Assembly: GCA_903831455.1 (NCBI GenBank)
Contig: CAIKXV010000068.1
Span: forward strand, 1 to 63,336
Length of the DNA: 63,336 nt
Origin: an uncultured Pseudomonadota bacterium
Lineage (GTDB): Bacteria; Pseudomonadota; Gammaproteobacteria; Burkholderiales; CAIKXV01
Reading direction: 5' to 3'
The notes beneath the pieces were generated by a model that was not told the origin of the DNA, did not search any database, and saw nothing but the letters and a program-made list of their open reading frames with translations. The stretch's first letter is position 1. Each line of letters starts with the position of its first letter. Shown one piece after another: positions 29,649 to 38,637 of the stretch. A program made the translations under genes and the position numbers.

Positions 29649-32600
29649 TCAGCTGAACAGCGAGACCAGGTCGTCGGAGGTCAGCGCCTTCCAGCCGGTG
29701 TCCGCACCCTCGAGCATCATGGCCGCGAGATCGCCCTTCTTCTTCTGCAGTTCGATGATCTTCTGTTCGACCGAATTGGCCGCGACGAGCTTGTAGACGA
29801 AGATCGGCTTGTCCTGGCCGATGCGGTGGGCGCGATCGGTCGCCTGGTTCTCGGCGGCCGGGTTCCACCACGGGTCGTAGTGGATCACCGTGTCGGCTGC
29901 CGTGAGGTTGAGGCCCACTCCGCCCGCCTTCAGCGACAGCAGGAAGATCGGAACCTTGCCGGACTGGAACTTCTCGACCTCCGCCTGGCGATCGACCGTC
30001 TCGCCGGTGAGCTTCGCCCAGCGGTAGCCGCGCGCGGCCAGTTCGAGTTCGATCAGTTCGAGCATGCTGGTGAACTGCGAGAACACCAGCACGTGCCGGC
30101 GCTCGGTCATCAGTTCCTCGATCATCTCCATCAGCGTGCCGAGCTTGGCCGACTGGTCGACGCCCACGTCCTCCATCTTCGCCAGCGCCGAGCCGCCGCC
30201 GCGCGCGGAGACCAGCCGTGGATCGCAGCAGACCTGGCGCAGCTTGAGCAGCGCGTCGAGCACCACGATACGGCTCTTGGCGAGCCCCACCTTGCCGATC
30301 TCGTCGCGCACCCGCTTGTCCATCGCGGCGCGCACCGTCTCGTAGAGGTCGCGCTGGGAGGCCTGGAACTCGACTTCGCGCACCACTTCCGTCTTCGGGG
30401 GGAGTTCCGAGGCGACCTGGTCCTTGGTCCGGCGCAGCAGGAACGGACGCACGCGCTGGACCAGCATCATCGCGCGCTCGCCGTCGCCGTGGGTCTCGAT
30501 CGGCGTGCGGTAGGCCACCTTGAACTTCTGCTCGTCGCCGAGGAAGCCCGGCATCAGGAACCGGAACAGCGACCAGAGTTCGCCGAGGTTGTTCTCCAGC
30601 GGCGTGCCGGACAGGCAGAGCCGGTGGTCTGATTCGAGCGCGCAGGCCGAGATGGCCGCCTTGGTCTTCGCGTTCTTGATGTTCTGGGCCTCGTCGAGCA
30701 CGACGTAATGCCAGTGCTGGGCCTTGAGTACCTCCTCGTCGCGGGGCAGCAGCGCATAGCTGGTGATCACCAGGTCGGACTGCGCGATGCGGGAGAAGTC
30801 CTCGGCGCGATCCTTGCCGTGCAGCACCAGTACCTTGAGCGAAGGCGCGAACCGGCGAACCTCGGCCGCCCAGTTGTGGATCACGCTGGTGGGTGCCACG
30901 ACCAGTGCCGGCTGGGTGAGGCGGCCCGATTCCTTCTCGACCAGCAGGTGCGCGATGGTCTGCAGCGTCTTGCCCAGGCCCATGTCGTCGGCCAGCACCC
31001 CGGCGAGCCCGTATTCGCGCAGCGACTGCAGCCAGCCCACGCCGTCCTTCTGGTAGGCGCGCAGCGTCGCGGCAAGGCCGGCCGGCGGCTCGATCGCGGT
31101 CACCCCGCGGAAGCCCGCGAGGCGCGAGGCGATCTCGCGCAGCCGATCGCCGCCGTGCCAGCGCAGCGCGAGCGCCGCGTCGAGCGCGGCGAGCCGACCG
31201 ACGTCGAAACGCGACAGCGTCTTGGGGGGCAGGTCGGAGTCCCCGGCGCCGAACAGCCCCTGCAGCAGCGCGACGATCGCCGACAGCCGCTCGCGCGGCA
31301 GGGCGACGCGGCGGCCGTTGGGCAGCGGCAGCAGGATCGGCCGCTGCGCATCCGACTCATCGACCGGCTCGAAGAAGTTCGGGCCGTGCTCGCGCAGCGC
31401 CTTGAGCAGCAGGTCGACGAGCGAGAAGCGCTCGCCCGCGACCTCGATGCCCAGGTCCAGCCCGAACCAGTCCTGCCCGGGGCGGCCTTCGTCGATCTCG
31501 CCGTACCACTCGTCCACTTCGACCAGGTCGTAGGCGAAGCCCGACTCCATCACGATCTGCCAGCCTTCCTCGCGCCAGCGCGGGAGGTGGGTGCGCATCA
31601 CCTCGATCCAGTCGCTGTCGCGTGCAAGCGCGAAGCTCTTGCGCAACTTGGCCGGAAGGATCGGCCCGTAGGCCTTCTCCGAGGACACGAAACCGGCCTG
31701 CCGCAACTGCGTGGCGGTCGATTTCTCGAACGCCGGGTTGAGGGCGCCGCCGCGGTTGTGCCCCCGGGCGCGAGCACCCTGGCGTGGCGCGGGACCGCGG
31801 CCGTGGTCGATGCGCGCCTGGGGACCGTTGCCGTTCACGTAGGCGGCGACCTCGGGTCCGTAGCGGAAGGAGAGGCGCGCGCAGTGGAAATCGCCGCCCA
31901 TGCGGGTGCGGGTGGTGGGCTGCGACACGCTGATCAGGGTCAGCACGGGCGTGGGTGTCAGGTCGGGCGGGGGACGGACCTCGATGGTCGAGGGCAGGAC
32001 GACCGCATGCCCGGCGGTGATTCGCGCGAGCATCTCGTTGACCGTGGAGACCGTCTCGGGGGCGAGCCGGGGAGCCTGCGACATCGCGCCGGCGAGGTCG
32101 CCGGGAAGCCCGCAATCGATCACCCCGCACTCGCCGGTGCGGGTGTCGACGTAGTGCGGCGGGGTCAGCGGCAGCACCGCTGCGGCCGGCTCCACGGTGA
32201 TCTGGCACTCCTGGACGCCGGAGCCATCGGCCACCCATCCCAGCGTACCGGTGCGGACCGGACCGGGACGCAGCGCGGGACCGCGCCCGGCCTGCTCCCA
32301 GTAGCAGCGGCGGGTGGCCATCAGCCAGCGCAGCAGGGCCGCGCTGTCGTGCTCGTCGAGCCGGACGCCCTGTGCTGCCGGACCGCGACCCGGCGCGAGC
32401 CGACCGATCTCGCGGTCGATGCCGAGCACGAACCGGGCGTCGCTCACCGCCAGCTGCGCGAGCGGATAAGGCGTGGGCTTCGCCCGGCCGCCATCCTTCT
32501 TGAAACGCAGCTGGAAGGCCCGCAGCAGCGCGGTGCGCCCGCCCGGCACGAAGCCCGAGCCCAGCGTGTACACGATGCGCTCGCGCACCTGCGGCGGGTA

Positions 32601-33125
32601 GCCATTGCTCTCGCTCGCGGCCGCATCGTGCGTCTGCGCGAGGCGGTCGAGCCACAGCCGCACGTCGGTGTTGGCATCCTTGCCGCCGGGCACGGTCGGC
32701 AGCGGGCGATGCGGTTCGCGGGGCGCGGGCGGGGCGTGCACGGTACGGGCGGCCTCCGGCGCCTCGTCGGCGGTGGCCTCGCCCTGGACCGGCGCGGGGC
32801 GTTCGTTGCGGCCGGGCAGCCCGAACATCTGGGCGAGCTGGCGGGCCGCATGCATGCATACGGCGGCGACATGCTTGCAGTTCTGGCCGACCGGGCAGGT
32901 GCACTGCCCGGCGACCTGCAGGCGCCCGTTGTCCTGCGCGACCTGGATCTTCTGCTGGTAGGTGTTGGCGGCCGACCCGTGCACCTCCGCGTCGATCGCG
33001 GCCTGCGCGTCCTCGGTCGTGGTGACGTCGCACCGGGTCACGCGCCGGGTGCGCTGATAACCCTGGCCGCGTTGCCAGTCGCGGTCGCGGAAGTTCGCTC
33101 GAAGGAGCTTGAGCACCAGTGCCAT
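29649..33125 (-). CDS. SNF2-family helicase with SWIM zinc finger
   Basis: Large 1158-residue Swi2/Snf2 ATPase (RapA-like superfamily 2). An N-terminal SWIM zinc finger has Cys75, Cys77, Cys83 and His85 in CTCPVGQNCKH. The helicase core has Walker A DMGLGKT near residue 715, DEAQ near 811, motif III SGTPLENNLGELWSLF, and motif VI DRAHRIGQDKP. Between finger and motor lies about 550 residues of family-specific sequence. Such proteins move along double-stranded DNA and remodel protein-DNA complexes. The bacterial substrate is unknown. A possible -10 (TACACT) lies about 340 bases upstream on the minus strand. Confidence 0.92.
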   Translation of the reverse strand: MALVLKLLRANFRDRDWQRGQGYQRTRRVTRCDVTTTEDAQAAIDAEVHGSAANTYQQKIQVAQDNGRLQVAGQCTCPVGQNCKHVAAVCMHAARQLAQMFGLPGRNERPAPVQGEATADEAPEAARTVHAPPAPREPHRPLPTVPGGKDANTDVRLWLDRLAQTHDAAASESNGYPPQVRERIVYTLGSGFVPGGRTALLRAFQLRFKKDGGRAKPTPYPLAQLAVSDARFVLGIDREIGRLAPGRGPAAQGVRLDEHDSAALLRWLMATRRCYWEQAGRGPALRPGPVRTGTLGWVADGSGVQECQITVEPAAAVLPLTPPHYVDTRTGECGVIDCGLPGDLAGAMSQAPRLAPETVSTVNEMLARITAGHAVVLPSTIEVRPPPDLTPTPVLTLISVSQPTTRTRMGGDFHCARLSFRYGPEVAAYVNGNGPQARIDHGRGPAPRQGARARGHNRGGALNPAFEKSTATQLRQAGFVSSEKAYGPILPAKLRKSFALARDSDWIEVMRTHLPRWREEGWQIVMESGFAYDLVEVDEWYGEIDEGRPGQDWFGLDLGIEVAGERFSLVDLLLKALREHGPNFFEPVDESDAQRPILLPLPNGRRVALPRERLSAIVALLQGLFGAGDSDLPPKTLSRFDVGRLAALDAALALRWHGGDRLREIASRLAGFRGVTAIEPPAGLAATLRAYQKDGVGWLQSLREYGLAGVLADDMGLGKTLQTIAHLLVEKESGRLTQPALVVAPTSVIHNWAAEVRRFAPSLKVLVLHGKDRAEDFSRIAQSDLVITSYALLPRDEEVLKAQHWHYVVLDEAQNIKNAKTKAAISACALESDHRLCLSGTPLENNLGELWSLFRFLMPGFLGDEQKFKVAYRTPIETHGDGERAMMLVQRVRPFLLRRTKDQVASELPPKTEVVREVEFQASQRDLYETVRAAMDKRVRDEIGKVGLAKSRIVVLDALLKLRQVCCDPRLVSARGGGSALAKMEDVGVDQSAKLGTLMEMIEELMTERRHVLVFSQFTSMLELIELELAARGYRWAKLTGETVDRQAEVEKFQSGKVPIFLLSLKAGGVGLNLTAADTVIHYDPWWNPAAENQATDRAHRIGQDKPIFVYKLVAANSVEQKIIELQKKKGDLAAMMLEGADTGWKALTSDDLVSLFS

Positions 33126-33595
33126 GCCGATTTCCGTGGGGTTCTACTGCCGCTGCAGACGCCTGCATCGCATGCGATGGCCGTGCGCTTCGGCCGGGCA
33201 TCGGCCGTGGTCGACGACCCGAGCCGTCCTGCCGTGCCGGCGAGGGGGGTCTGCTGAGACTGCGGGGGTTTCCTCTGTGCCTCGTCCCTCGCGCATGGGT
33301 CGACTTCACGACCCACGGGCGGCGGAGCGATTGCCGCTTTGTTGTCATCGCCAGCCGGCTTTCCCTGCACCCCGGGGGGCTCGGGACTCGACGACACGCC
33401 GCGGAGATCGGGACGGTAAAACCGCGTCCCGCGCGCGACGAGCGTCCGACCGTCGTGCGGGTAGTGTAAAGCCGATCGGGCAGGTTCGCCAGCCCCGCGC
33501 GTCTTCAACCTGACCGGCTCCCCCGGGGCGCACGTGCCCGGTACCATCGCGGCTGCAGCCCGCCCGCCCCGGCGCGGGCCTCCGGGAGCGCGGCG
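33126..33595. other. Gene-free divergent region between helicase and uppP
   Basis: About 470 bases without a convincing gene. Frames here are Arg-rich shadows. On the minus strand TGGCGA-N17-TACACT (33463-33491) is a weak promoter candidate for the helicase. On the plus strand TACCAT at 33542 is a possible -10 for uppP. No repeat or structured RNA stands out. Confidence 0.3.
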
Positions 33596-34418
33596 GTGGA
33601 GACTCTGGGGTACGGACACGCGATCATCCTCGGACTGCTCGAGGGTTTCACCGAGTTCCTGCCGATCTCCAGCACCGGCCACCTGATCATCGCGAACGAC
33701 CTGCTGGGGGTGAACGACGCGCGCGGCAAGGCGTTCGCGATCTTCATCCAGCTGGGCGCGGTGCTGGCGGTGTGCGCGGCCTACCGCGACACGCTGGTCG
33801 ACGTCGCGCGCGGCCTCGCTGGTGGCCCGGGCGCGGGCCGAGCGCGCGCGCTGCGCTTCTGCACCAACCTGCTGCTGGCCTTCCTGCCCGCGATGCTGCT
33901 CGGAGCCCTGCTGCACGGATTCATCAAGGCGCACCTGTTCTCGCCGGTCACGGTCGCCTGCGCGCTGGTGGTCGGCGGCGTCGTGATCCTGTGGGTCGAG
34001 TCCCGCGGCCGGGCGCAGGCGCGCGCGCGGGGTGCCCGCGGTCGACGACATGGGCTGGCGCGATGCGCTCAAGGTCGGCCTGTGCCAGTGCTGCGCGCTG
34101 TTTCCCGGCGTCTCCAGGTCGGGCGCCACGATCATCGGCGGCATGCTGGTCGGGCTGTCGCGCGAGGCGGCCACCCGGTTCTCGTTCTTCCTCGCGCTGC
34201 CGACGATGTTCGCGGCCGTGACCTACGACCTGTATCGCAACCGCCACCTGCTGGAGTGGGCCGACGCCGGGGTGTTCGCCACGGGTTTCCTCGTGGCCTT
34301 CGTCACCGCGCTGCTGACGGTGCGCGCGCTGCTCGCATGGGTGGCCCGGCGCAGTTATGCGGTCTTCGGCTGGTACCGGATCGCCCTGGGGCTGATCGTC
34401 CTCGCGTATTTCGCCTGA
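33596..34418 (+). pseudogene. uppP: Undecaprenyl-diphosphate phosphatase, frameshifted
   Basis: BacA/UppP recycles the lipid carrier for peptidoglycan at the inner membrane. The first part has LLEGFTEFLPISSTGHLI, the conserved catalytic block, and runs in frame to about 34010 ([11 protein letters not shown]). The second part continues one frame over with [16 protein letters not shown] and [15 protein letters not shown], the second signature, ending at 34418. Joined, they give about 273 residues, the normal length. The break lies in a GCGCGCGCGCGGGG run. An error in the read is as likely as a real mutation, since the gene is usually needed unless a paralogue exists. Confidence 0.85.
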
Positions 34419-34430
34419 GCGACCGGGGCC

Positions 34431-34889
34431 TCAGCCCTGGGTCCACGGCAGGCCGGCCGAGCGCCAGCCCCCGATCGTGTTGCGATGCTGGAGGGCATCG
34501 CGGTCGCCCTCGAAGCCTTCGAGCACGTTGAAGCATTCGCCCAGCCCGGCAGCGCTGGCCGCCACCGCCGCGTCGTGGGAACGCGCGCCGCTGCGGCACA
34601 GGAAGAGCAGCCGGGGCGCCTCGATGCCGCCGACGGCCTCGCGCAGCGCGTCGACGAACCCGGCGTTGGGCACCATGCCCGGCCATGACTTCCATTCGAT
34701 CTCCAGCGCCCCCGGCACCCGTCCGACGAATTCCCACTCGGCGCGTGAACGCACGTCGACGAGCCGGCAGCGGGGATCGGACTGCAGCAGGACCCACGCT
34801 TCGGCCGGCGTGAGCGCGCCCGCGTAGGGCAGGCCGGCGGTCGTCGCCCGTTGCCGGGCGGTGGTGAGGACTTCCGGGGAATCGGACAT
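34431..34889 (-). CDS. Rhodanese-like domain protein
   Basis: Cytoplasmic protein of 152 residues with CRLVDVRSRAEWEFVGRVPG and the active-site loop FLCRSGARSHDAA, whose Cys is intact. ATG 34889 starts MSDSPEVL. The gene is divergent from glnA and convergent with uppP. Rhodanese genes beside glnA are frequent in Burkholderiales, but a link to nitrogen control has not been shown as far as I know. Function beyond sulfur transfer is not clear. Confidence 0.88.
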   Translation of the reverse strand: MSDSPEVLTTARQRATTAGLPYAGALTPAEAWVLLQSDPRCRLVDVRSRAEWEFVGRVPGALEIEWKSWPGMVPNAGFVDALREAVGGIEAPRLLFLCRSGARSHDAAVAASAAGLGECFNVLEGFEGDRDALQHRNTIGGWRSAGLPWTQG

Positions 34890-35133
34890 CGAAGGTCTCC
34901 GTGGCGGGTGCTCGCATGGCCCGCGGCCGCCGGCATGCGGCGCCCGGGTCCGGGCGCAGGTGCACGTCGCACAGCCTACCGCGCTCCCGGGCGGTGCGCG
35001 AGCGATCGAGCATCGGGGCATCGGGGCATCGCGCCCGCGCGAGCGGCGGGCCGCGGGGACCGATGCGCCGGCGCACCGCGGCCCGATGGCCTGGACTTCA
35101 CGGACGAGGGACAGGTCGGGCGATCGGGCGCAT
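34890..35133. other. Upstream part of the rhodanese/glnA divergent gap
   Basis: Together with the sites below, this gap is 435 bases long. It holds no convincing gene. A short tandem repeat with unit CATCGGGG occurs two and a half times near 35015-35035. Regulatory sites for glnA follow at 35134 and 35242. Confidence 0.3.
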
Positions 35134-35150
35134 TGCACCGATTCGGTGCA
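35134..35150. promoter_or_regulatory. NtrC-type enhancer site before glnA
   Basis: TGCACC, five bases, GGTGCA is a perfect palindrome of the NtrC form. Its centre is about 100 bases upstream of the sigma-54 promoter, a usual enhancer distance. The gene for NtrC lies downstream of glnA, so the circuit is complete in this window. Confidence 0.8.
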
Positions 35151-35241
35151 TAGTCCGTGCGGGCGCACCATGGCGGGGCAAAGGCCTGGGCGATCCGATC
35201 CCAACGCGCTGATTCGAAAGGAATCCGTGCGCGGGCTGGCT

Positions 35242-35257
35242 TGGCATGCTTCGTGCT
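35242..35257 (+). promoter_or_regulatory. Sigma-54 promoter of glnA
   Basis: TGGCATGCTTCGTGCT has the GG and GC doublets separated by ten bases, the fixed sigma-54 (-24/-12) spacing, and matches TGGCA and TGC of the consensus. Transcription would begin about 57 bases before the glnA ATG. It is activated from the NtrC site at 35134 under nitrogen limitation, by analogy with other bacteria. Confidence 0.75.
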
Positions 35258-35324
35258 GCCGCCCGATTGCTGTGCAATTCATCCCCGCAAGGGACTCACG
35301 AGGAAAGAGGACGCGAGGAACGCC

Positions 35325-36737
35325 ATGGCTACGTCTGCCGACATTCTCAAGATGATCAAGGACCACGAAGTCAAATTCGTGGACTTCCGCTTCACCGACA
35401 CCCGCGGCAAGGAGCAGCACGTGTCGGTCCCCGCCGCGATGGTCGACGAGGGCAAGTTCGAGGACGGCCACGCGTTCGATGGCTCGTCGATCGCCGGCTG
35501 GAAGGGCATCCAGGCCTCCGACATGCTGCTTATGCCCGACGCGGGCTCGGCCCGGATGGATCCGTTCACCGACGAGCCCACGCTCATCCTCACCTGCGAC
35601 GTGGTCGAGCCGTCCGACGGCAAGGGTTACGACCGCGACCCGCGCTCGCTTGCCAAGCGCGCAGAGGCCTACCTGAAGTCGAGCGGCATCGGCGATGTCG
35701 CCTACTTCGGCCCCGAGCCCGAGTTCTTCGTGTTCGACTCGGTGCAGTGGCATGTCGACATGGCGGGCGCGATGTGCAAGGTCGCGACCGAAGAGGCCCC
35801 GTGGTCCAGCGGCCACGAGTTCGAAGGCGGCAACCGCGGGCACCGCCCGGCGGTCAAGGGTGGCTACTTCCCGGTCCCGCCGGTCGACTCGCTGCAGGAT
35901 ATCCGTTCGGCGATGTGCCTGGCGCTCGAGGAGCAGGGCGTGCCGGTCGAGGTGCACCACCACGAAGTGGCCGCTCCGGGCCAGTGCGAGATCGGTACCA
36001 AGTTCGCGCCGCTCGTCCAGCGCGCCGACTGGCTGCAGATCCTGAAGTACACCGTCCACAACGTCGCGCACGGGTACGGCAAGACCGCGACGTTCATGCC
36101 CAAGCCCGTCGTCGGTGACAACGGCTCGGGTATGCACGTCCACCAGTCGGTGTGGAAGGACGGCCAGAACCTGTTCGCCGGCAACGGCTATGCGGGGCTG
36201 TCGGAGTTCGCGCTGTACTACATCGGCGGCATCATCAAGCACGCGCGCGCGCTCAACGCGATCACCAACCCGGGCACCAACTCGTACAAGCGACTGGTTC
36301 CGGGCTTCGAGGCGCCGGTCCACCTGGCCTACTCGGCGCGCAACCGTTCGGCCTCGATCCGCATCCCGTACGTGGCGAGCCCGAAGGGTCGCCGCATCGA
36401 GGTGCGCTTCCCGGACCCGACCGCCAACCCCTACCTCGCGTTCGCCGCGATGCTGATGGCCGGCCTGGACGGCGTGCAGAACAAGATCTACCCGGGCGAC
36501 CCGATCGACAAGAACCTGTACGACCTTCCGCCGGAAGAGGCGAAGAACGTGCCGTCGGTGTGCTCGTCGCTGGACATGGCGCTGGAGCACCTCGACCGCG
36601 ATCGCGAGTTCCTGACCCGCGGTGGCGTGTTCTCCAACGACATGATCGATGCGTACATCGCGCTGAAGATGGAAGAGGTCACCACCTTCCGCATGACCAC
36701 GCATCCGGTCGAGTTCCAGATGTACTACAGCCTCTGA
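35325..36737 (+). CDS. glnA: Glutamine synthetase type I
   Basis: Makes glutamine from glutamate, ammonia and ATP as a dodecamer in the cytoplasm. The length of 470 residues is standard for GSI-beta. The adenylylation site Tyr399 is in [10 protein letters not shown]. Other signatures are [20 protein letters not shown] and [15 protein letters not shown] 35325 has GAGGAA upstream. Expression is likely driven by the NtrC site and sigma-54 promoter just upstream, and activity by adenylylation at Tyr399. Confidence 0.98.
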   Translation: MATSADILKMIKDHEVKFVDFRFTDTRGKEQHVSVPAAMVDEGKFEDGHAFDGSSIAGWKGIQASDMLLMPDAGSARMDPFTDEPTLILTCDVVEPSDGKGYDRDPRSLAKRAEAYLKSSGIGDVAYFGPEPEFFVFDSVQWHVDMAGAMCKVATEEAPWSSGHEFEGGNRGHRPAVKGGYFPVPPVDSLQDIRSAMCLALEEQGVPVEVHHHEVAAPGQCEIGTKFAPLVQRADWLQILKYTVHNVAHGYGKTATFMPKPVVGDNGSGMHVHQSVWKDGQNLFAGNGYAGLSEFALYYIGGIIKHARALNAITNPGTNSYKRLVPGFEAPVHLAYSARNRSASIRIPYVASPKGRRIEVRFPDPTANPYLAFAAMLMAGLDGVQNKIYPGDPIDKNLYDLPPEEAKNVPSVCSSLDMALEHLDRDREFLTRGGVFSNDMIDAYIALKMEEVTTFRMTTHPVEFQMYYSL

Positions 36738-36802
36738 TCGAGGCCGAGGGCTGCAGTCCCGTGCCGGGGCGTGGCGTGTACGTACGCCAGGTCCCGGTCG
36801 GC

Positions 36803-36835
36803 GCGGCCCGATCGACGCGTTGTCGATCGGGCCGC
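36803..36835 (+). terminator. Terminator-like hairpin after glnA
   Basis: GCGGCCCGATCGAC and GTCGATCGGGCCGC form a perfect 14-base stem with a GCGTT loop, 65 bases after the glnA stop. A short CTTT lies further on. The right arm contains the -35 element of the next promoter, so ending of the glnA transcript and start of the next gene are physically linked. Confidence 0.6.
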
Positions 36836-36848
36836 CGTCCTCTAGACT
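36820..36848 (+). promoter_or_regulatory. Sigma-70-type promoter of the DUF4124 gene
   Basis: TTGTCG and TAGACT are separated by exactly 17 bases, and the ATG of the DUF4124 gene follows 42 bases later. The -35 element lies in the right arm of the glnA hairpin. Confidence 0.55.
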
Positions 36849-36890
36849 TTCCCCGGCGGCGGAAGCGGTCCGCGCCTTCGGGGTTGGCAC

Positions 36891-37403
36891 ATGACAGCAG
36901 ATTCGCGCGTCGCGCAATCGATCATCGCGGTCGGCGCGGCGATGCTCGGGGCCGTGTGGCCCCCGCCCGCCCGGGCGGACATCTACAAGTGCAGCGACGA
37001 TCAGGGCCTGGTGACCTTCACCGACAGCCCTTCGCGCAAGTTCAAGTCATGCACGCTGCTCTTCCGCGAAAGTGCCTCCCGCGCGGGACCTCCGGGTCCG
37101 GTGACGCCCGTCCCGTCGGGCGCAGGCACGCAGGCGCGACCGGAGCCCGCACCGGCGCGGACCAATCCGGGACCTGCCGACTTTCCCCGCGTCGAGCGCA
37201 CGCAGCAGCGGGAGCGCGACGTGAAGGCACGGCAGATCGTGGAGCGGGAACTGGCCTCGGAGCAGCGCCTGCTCGACGAGGCGAGGCGAGCGGCGGCCGC
37301 CGCCGACCGTGGCGACCCGAAGGCACGCGACCTCCTCGCGGCCGTCGCACGGCACGAACGCAACATCGCGGAGATCCAGCGCCAACTCGCGCTGATGAAG
37401 TAG
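36891..37403 (+). CDS. DUF4124 domain periplasmic protein
   Basis: 170 residues. A signal peptide (IIAVGAAMLGAVWPPPARA) precedes the DUF4124 core DIYKCSDDQGLVTFTDSPS. A Pro-rich middle (GPPGPVTPVPSG) leads to a C-terminal basic coiled-coil-like region (residues 105-165, many Arg, Glu and Ala). The domain is frequent in betaproteobacterial envelope proteins, with no proven role. Genes of this type often lie between glnA and ntrB in betaproteobacteria. Confidence 0.82.
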   Translation: MTADSRVAQSIIAVGAAMLGAVWPPPARADIYKCSDDQGLVTFTDSPSRKFKSCTLLFRESASRAGPPGPVTPVPSGAGTQARPEPAPARTNPGPADFPRVERTQQRERDVKARQIVERELASEQRLLDEARRAAAAADRGDPKARDLLAAVARHERNIAEIQRQLALMK

Positions 37404-37418
37404 CGCGGTCGCGGGCAT

Positions 37419-37433
37419 TGGCCCGCTTCTTGC
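37419..37433 (+). promoter_or_regulatory. Sigma-54 promoter of ntrBC
   Basis: TGGCCCGCTTCTTGC carries GG and GC separated by ten bases and matches the TGGC and TTGC blocks of the -24/-12 consensus. It lies 50 bases before the ntrB ATG, in the short gap after the DUF4124 gene. A palindrome GCTTCCC-C-GGGAAGC (37442-37456) follows at about the transcription start. No NtrC-type dyad was noticed close by. Confidence 0.7.
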
Positions 37434-37482
37434 GAACTGATGCTTCCCCGGGAAGCACCCGACCGACGGGCGCGAGCGCGCG

Positions 37483-38625
37483 ATGAACCCCGCGCTGCCC
37501 GCGCCCGACGTCGTGACGCTGGCGGGAACCGGCGGACTCGACCTGCTGGTCACCGCCGTGGTGCTGCTCGACGACTCGCTCACCATCCGCTACGTCAACC
37601 CCGCCGCCGAGAACCTGTTCGGGATCTCGCGCTCAGTGATGCTCGACCAGACGATCGACCAGGTCTTCACGCACGACGAGGCCTTCGCCGCAGCGATCGC
37701 CGCGGCCGGTGCGCACGAGGCGGTGTTCTCGGACTACGACGTCCGGGTCGACTCGCTCGCGCGCAACGAGCCGCGGCAGCTGATCTGTTCCGTGACCCCG
37801 CTCGCCCCGCCGAGCGACGTGCGCTACCTGGTCGAGTTGCGCCCGATCGAGCAGCAGATCCGCGCGGCGCGAGAGGAGCGGATGCGCGACCAGACGCAGG
37901 CCAATCGCGAACTGCTGCGCAACCTCGCCCACGAGATCCGCAACCCCCTCGGGGGTATCCGGGGGGCCGCCCAGCTCCTCGACAGCGAACTCGATCGCCC
38001 CGAATTGCGCGAGTACACCCGGGTGGTGATGCAGGAGGCCGATCGCCTGCAGTCGCTGATGGACCGCATGCTGGCGCCCCACCGCATCCTGCAGCGCAAG
38101 CCGGCGAACATCCACGAGGTGCTCGAGCGGGTACGCAGCGTGATCCTCGCCGAGTTTCCCGACGGCATCCGCTTCCGCCGCGACTACGACACCAGCCTGC
38201 CGCTGCTGTCGGGCGATCGCGAGCAGCTGATCCAGGCGGTGCTCAACGTGGTGCGCAACGCCGCGCAGGCGATGCGCGGCCGCGGCAACATCGTCCTTCG
38301 TACCCGCATCGCGCGCTCGGTCACGCTGGCTCGCCGCCGCTACCGGCACGCGATCAGCGTGCAGATCATCGACGACGGCCCCGGCATTCCGGCCGAGATG
38401 CGCGAGCGGATCTTCTATCCGCTGGTCTCGGGCCGCGAAGGCGGCAGCGGTCTCGGGCTGCCCCTCGCGCAGACCTTCGTCGGCCAGCACCACGGTTCCA
38501 TCGAGTTCGAGAGCGAGCCGGGACGCACCTGCTTCACGATCCTGCTGCCGATCACGCCGATCGACGACGCGCACGCCAGCGCGTCGTCGACGGCCGGCGC
38601 GAGCCCCTCCCAAACGGCGAAGTAG
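37483..38625 (+). CDS. ntrB: Nitrogen regulation sensor kinase NtrB
   Basis: Cytoplasmic histidine kinase of 380 residues that phosphorylates NtrC when nitrogen is low. An N-terminal PAS domain holds VNPAAENLFGIS. The phospho-acceptor His150 is in NLAHEIRNPLGGIRGAAQLL. The ATPase has VLNVVRNAAQAMRG and GSGLGLPLAQTFV. It is co-transcribed with ntrC, 12 bases downstream, and preceded by a sigma-54 promoter. Confidence 0.97.
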   Translation: MNPALPAPDVVTLAGTGGLDLLVTAVVLLDDSLTIRYVNPAAENLFGISRSVMLDQTIDQVFTHDEAFAAAIAAAGAHEAVFSDYDVRVDSLARNEPRQLICSVTPLAPPSDVRYLVELRPIEQQIRAAREERMRDQTQANRELLRNLAHEIRNPLGGIRGAAQLLDSELDRPELREYTRVVMQEADRLQSLMDRMLAPHRILQRKPANIHEVLERVRSVILAEFPDGIRFRRDYDTSLPLLSGDREQLIQAVLNVVRNAAQAMRGRGNIVLRTRIARSVTLARRRYRHAISVQIIDDGPGIPAEMRERIFYPLVSGREGGSGLGLPLAQTFVGQHHGSIEFESEPGRTCFTILLPITPIDDAHASASSTAGASPSQTAK

Positions 38626-38637
38626 CCGGAGATCCGA

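Noticed and set aside
29649-33125. SNF2 helicase as part of a phage-defence system
   Set aside because: No methyltransferase, nuclease, phospholipase or other defence partner is adjacent. Neighbours are uppP and a small hypothetical gene.
34032-34418. Separate short membrane gene starting at GTG 34032
   Set aside because: It is the second half of uppP in another frame. The joined length and both signatures fit one gene.
35010-35040. Tandem repeat CATCGGGG before glnA
   Set aside because: Only two and a half copies of an eight-base unit. Too short to mean much.
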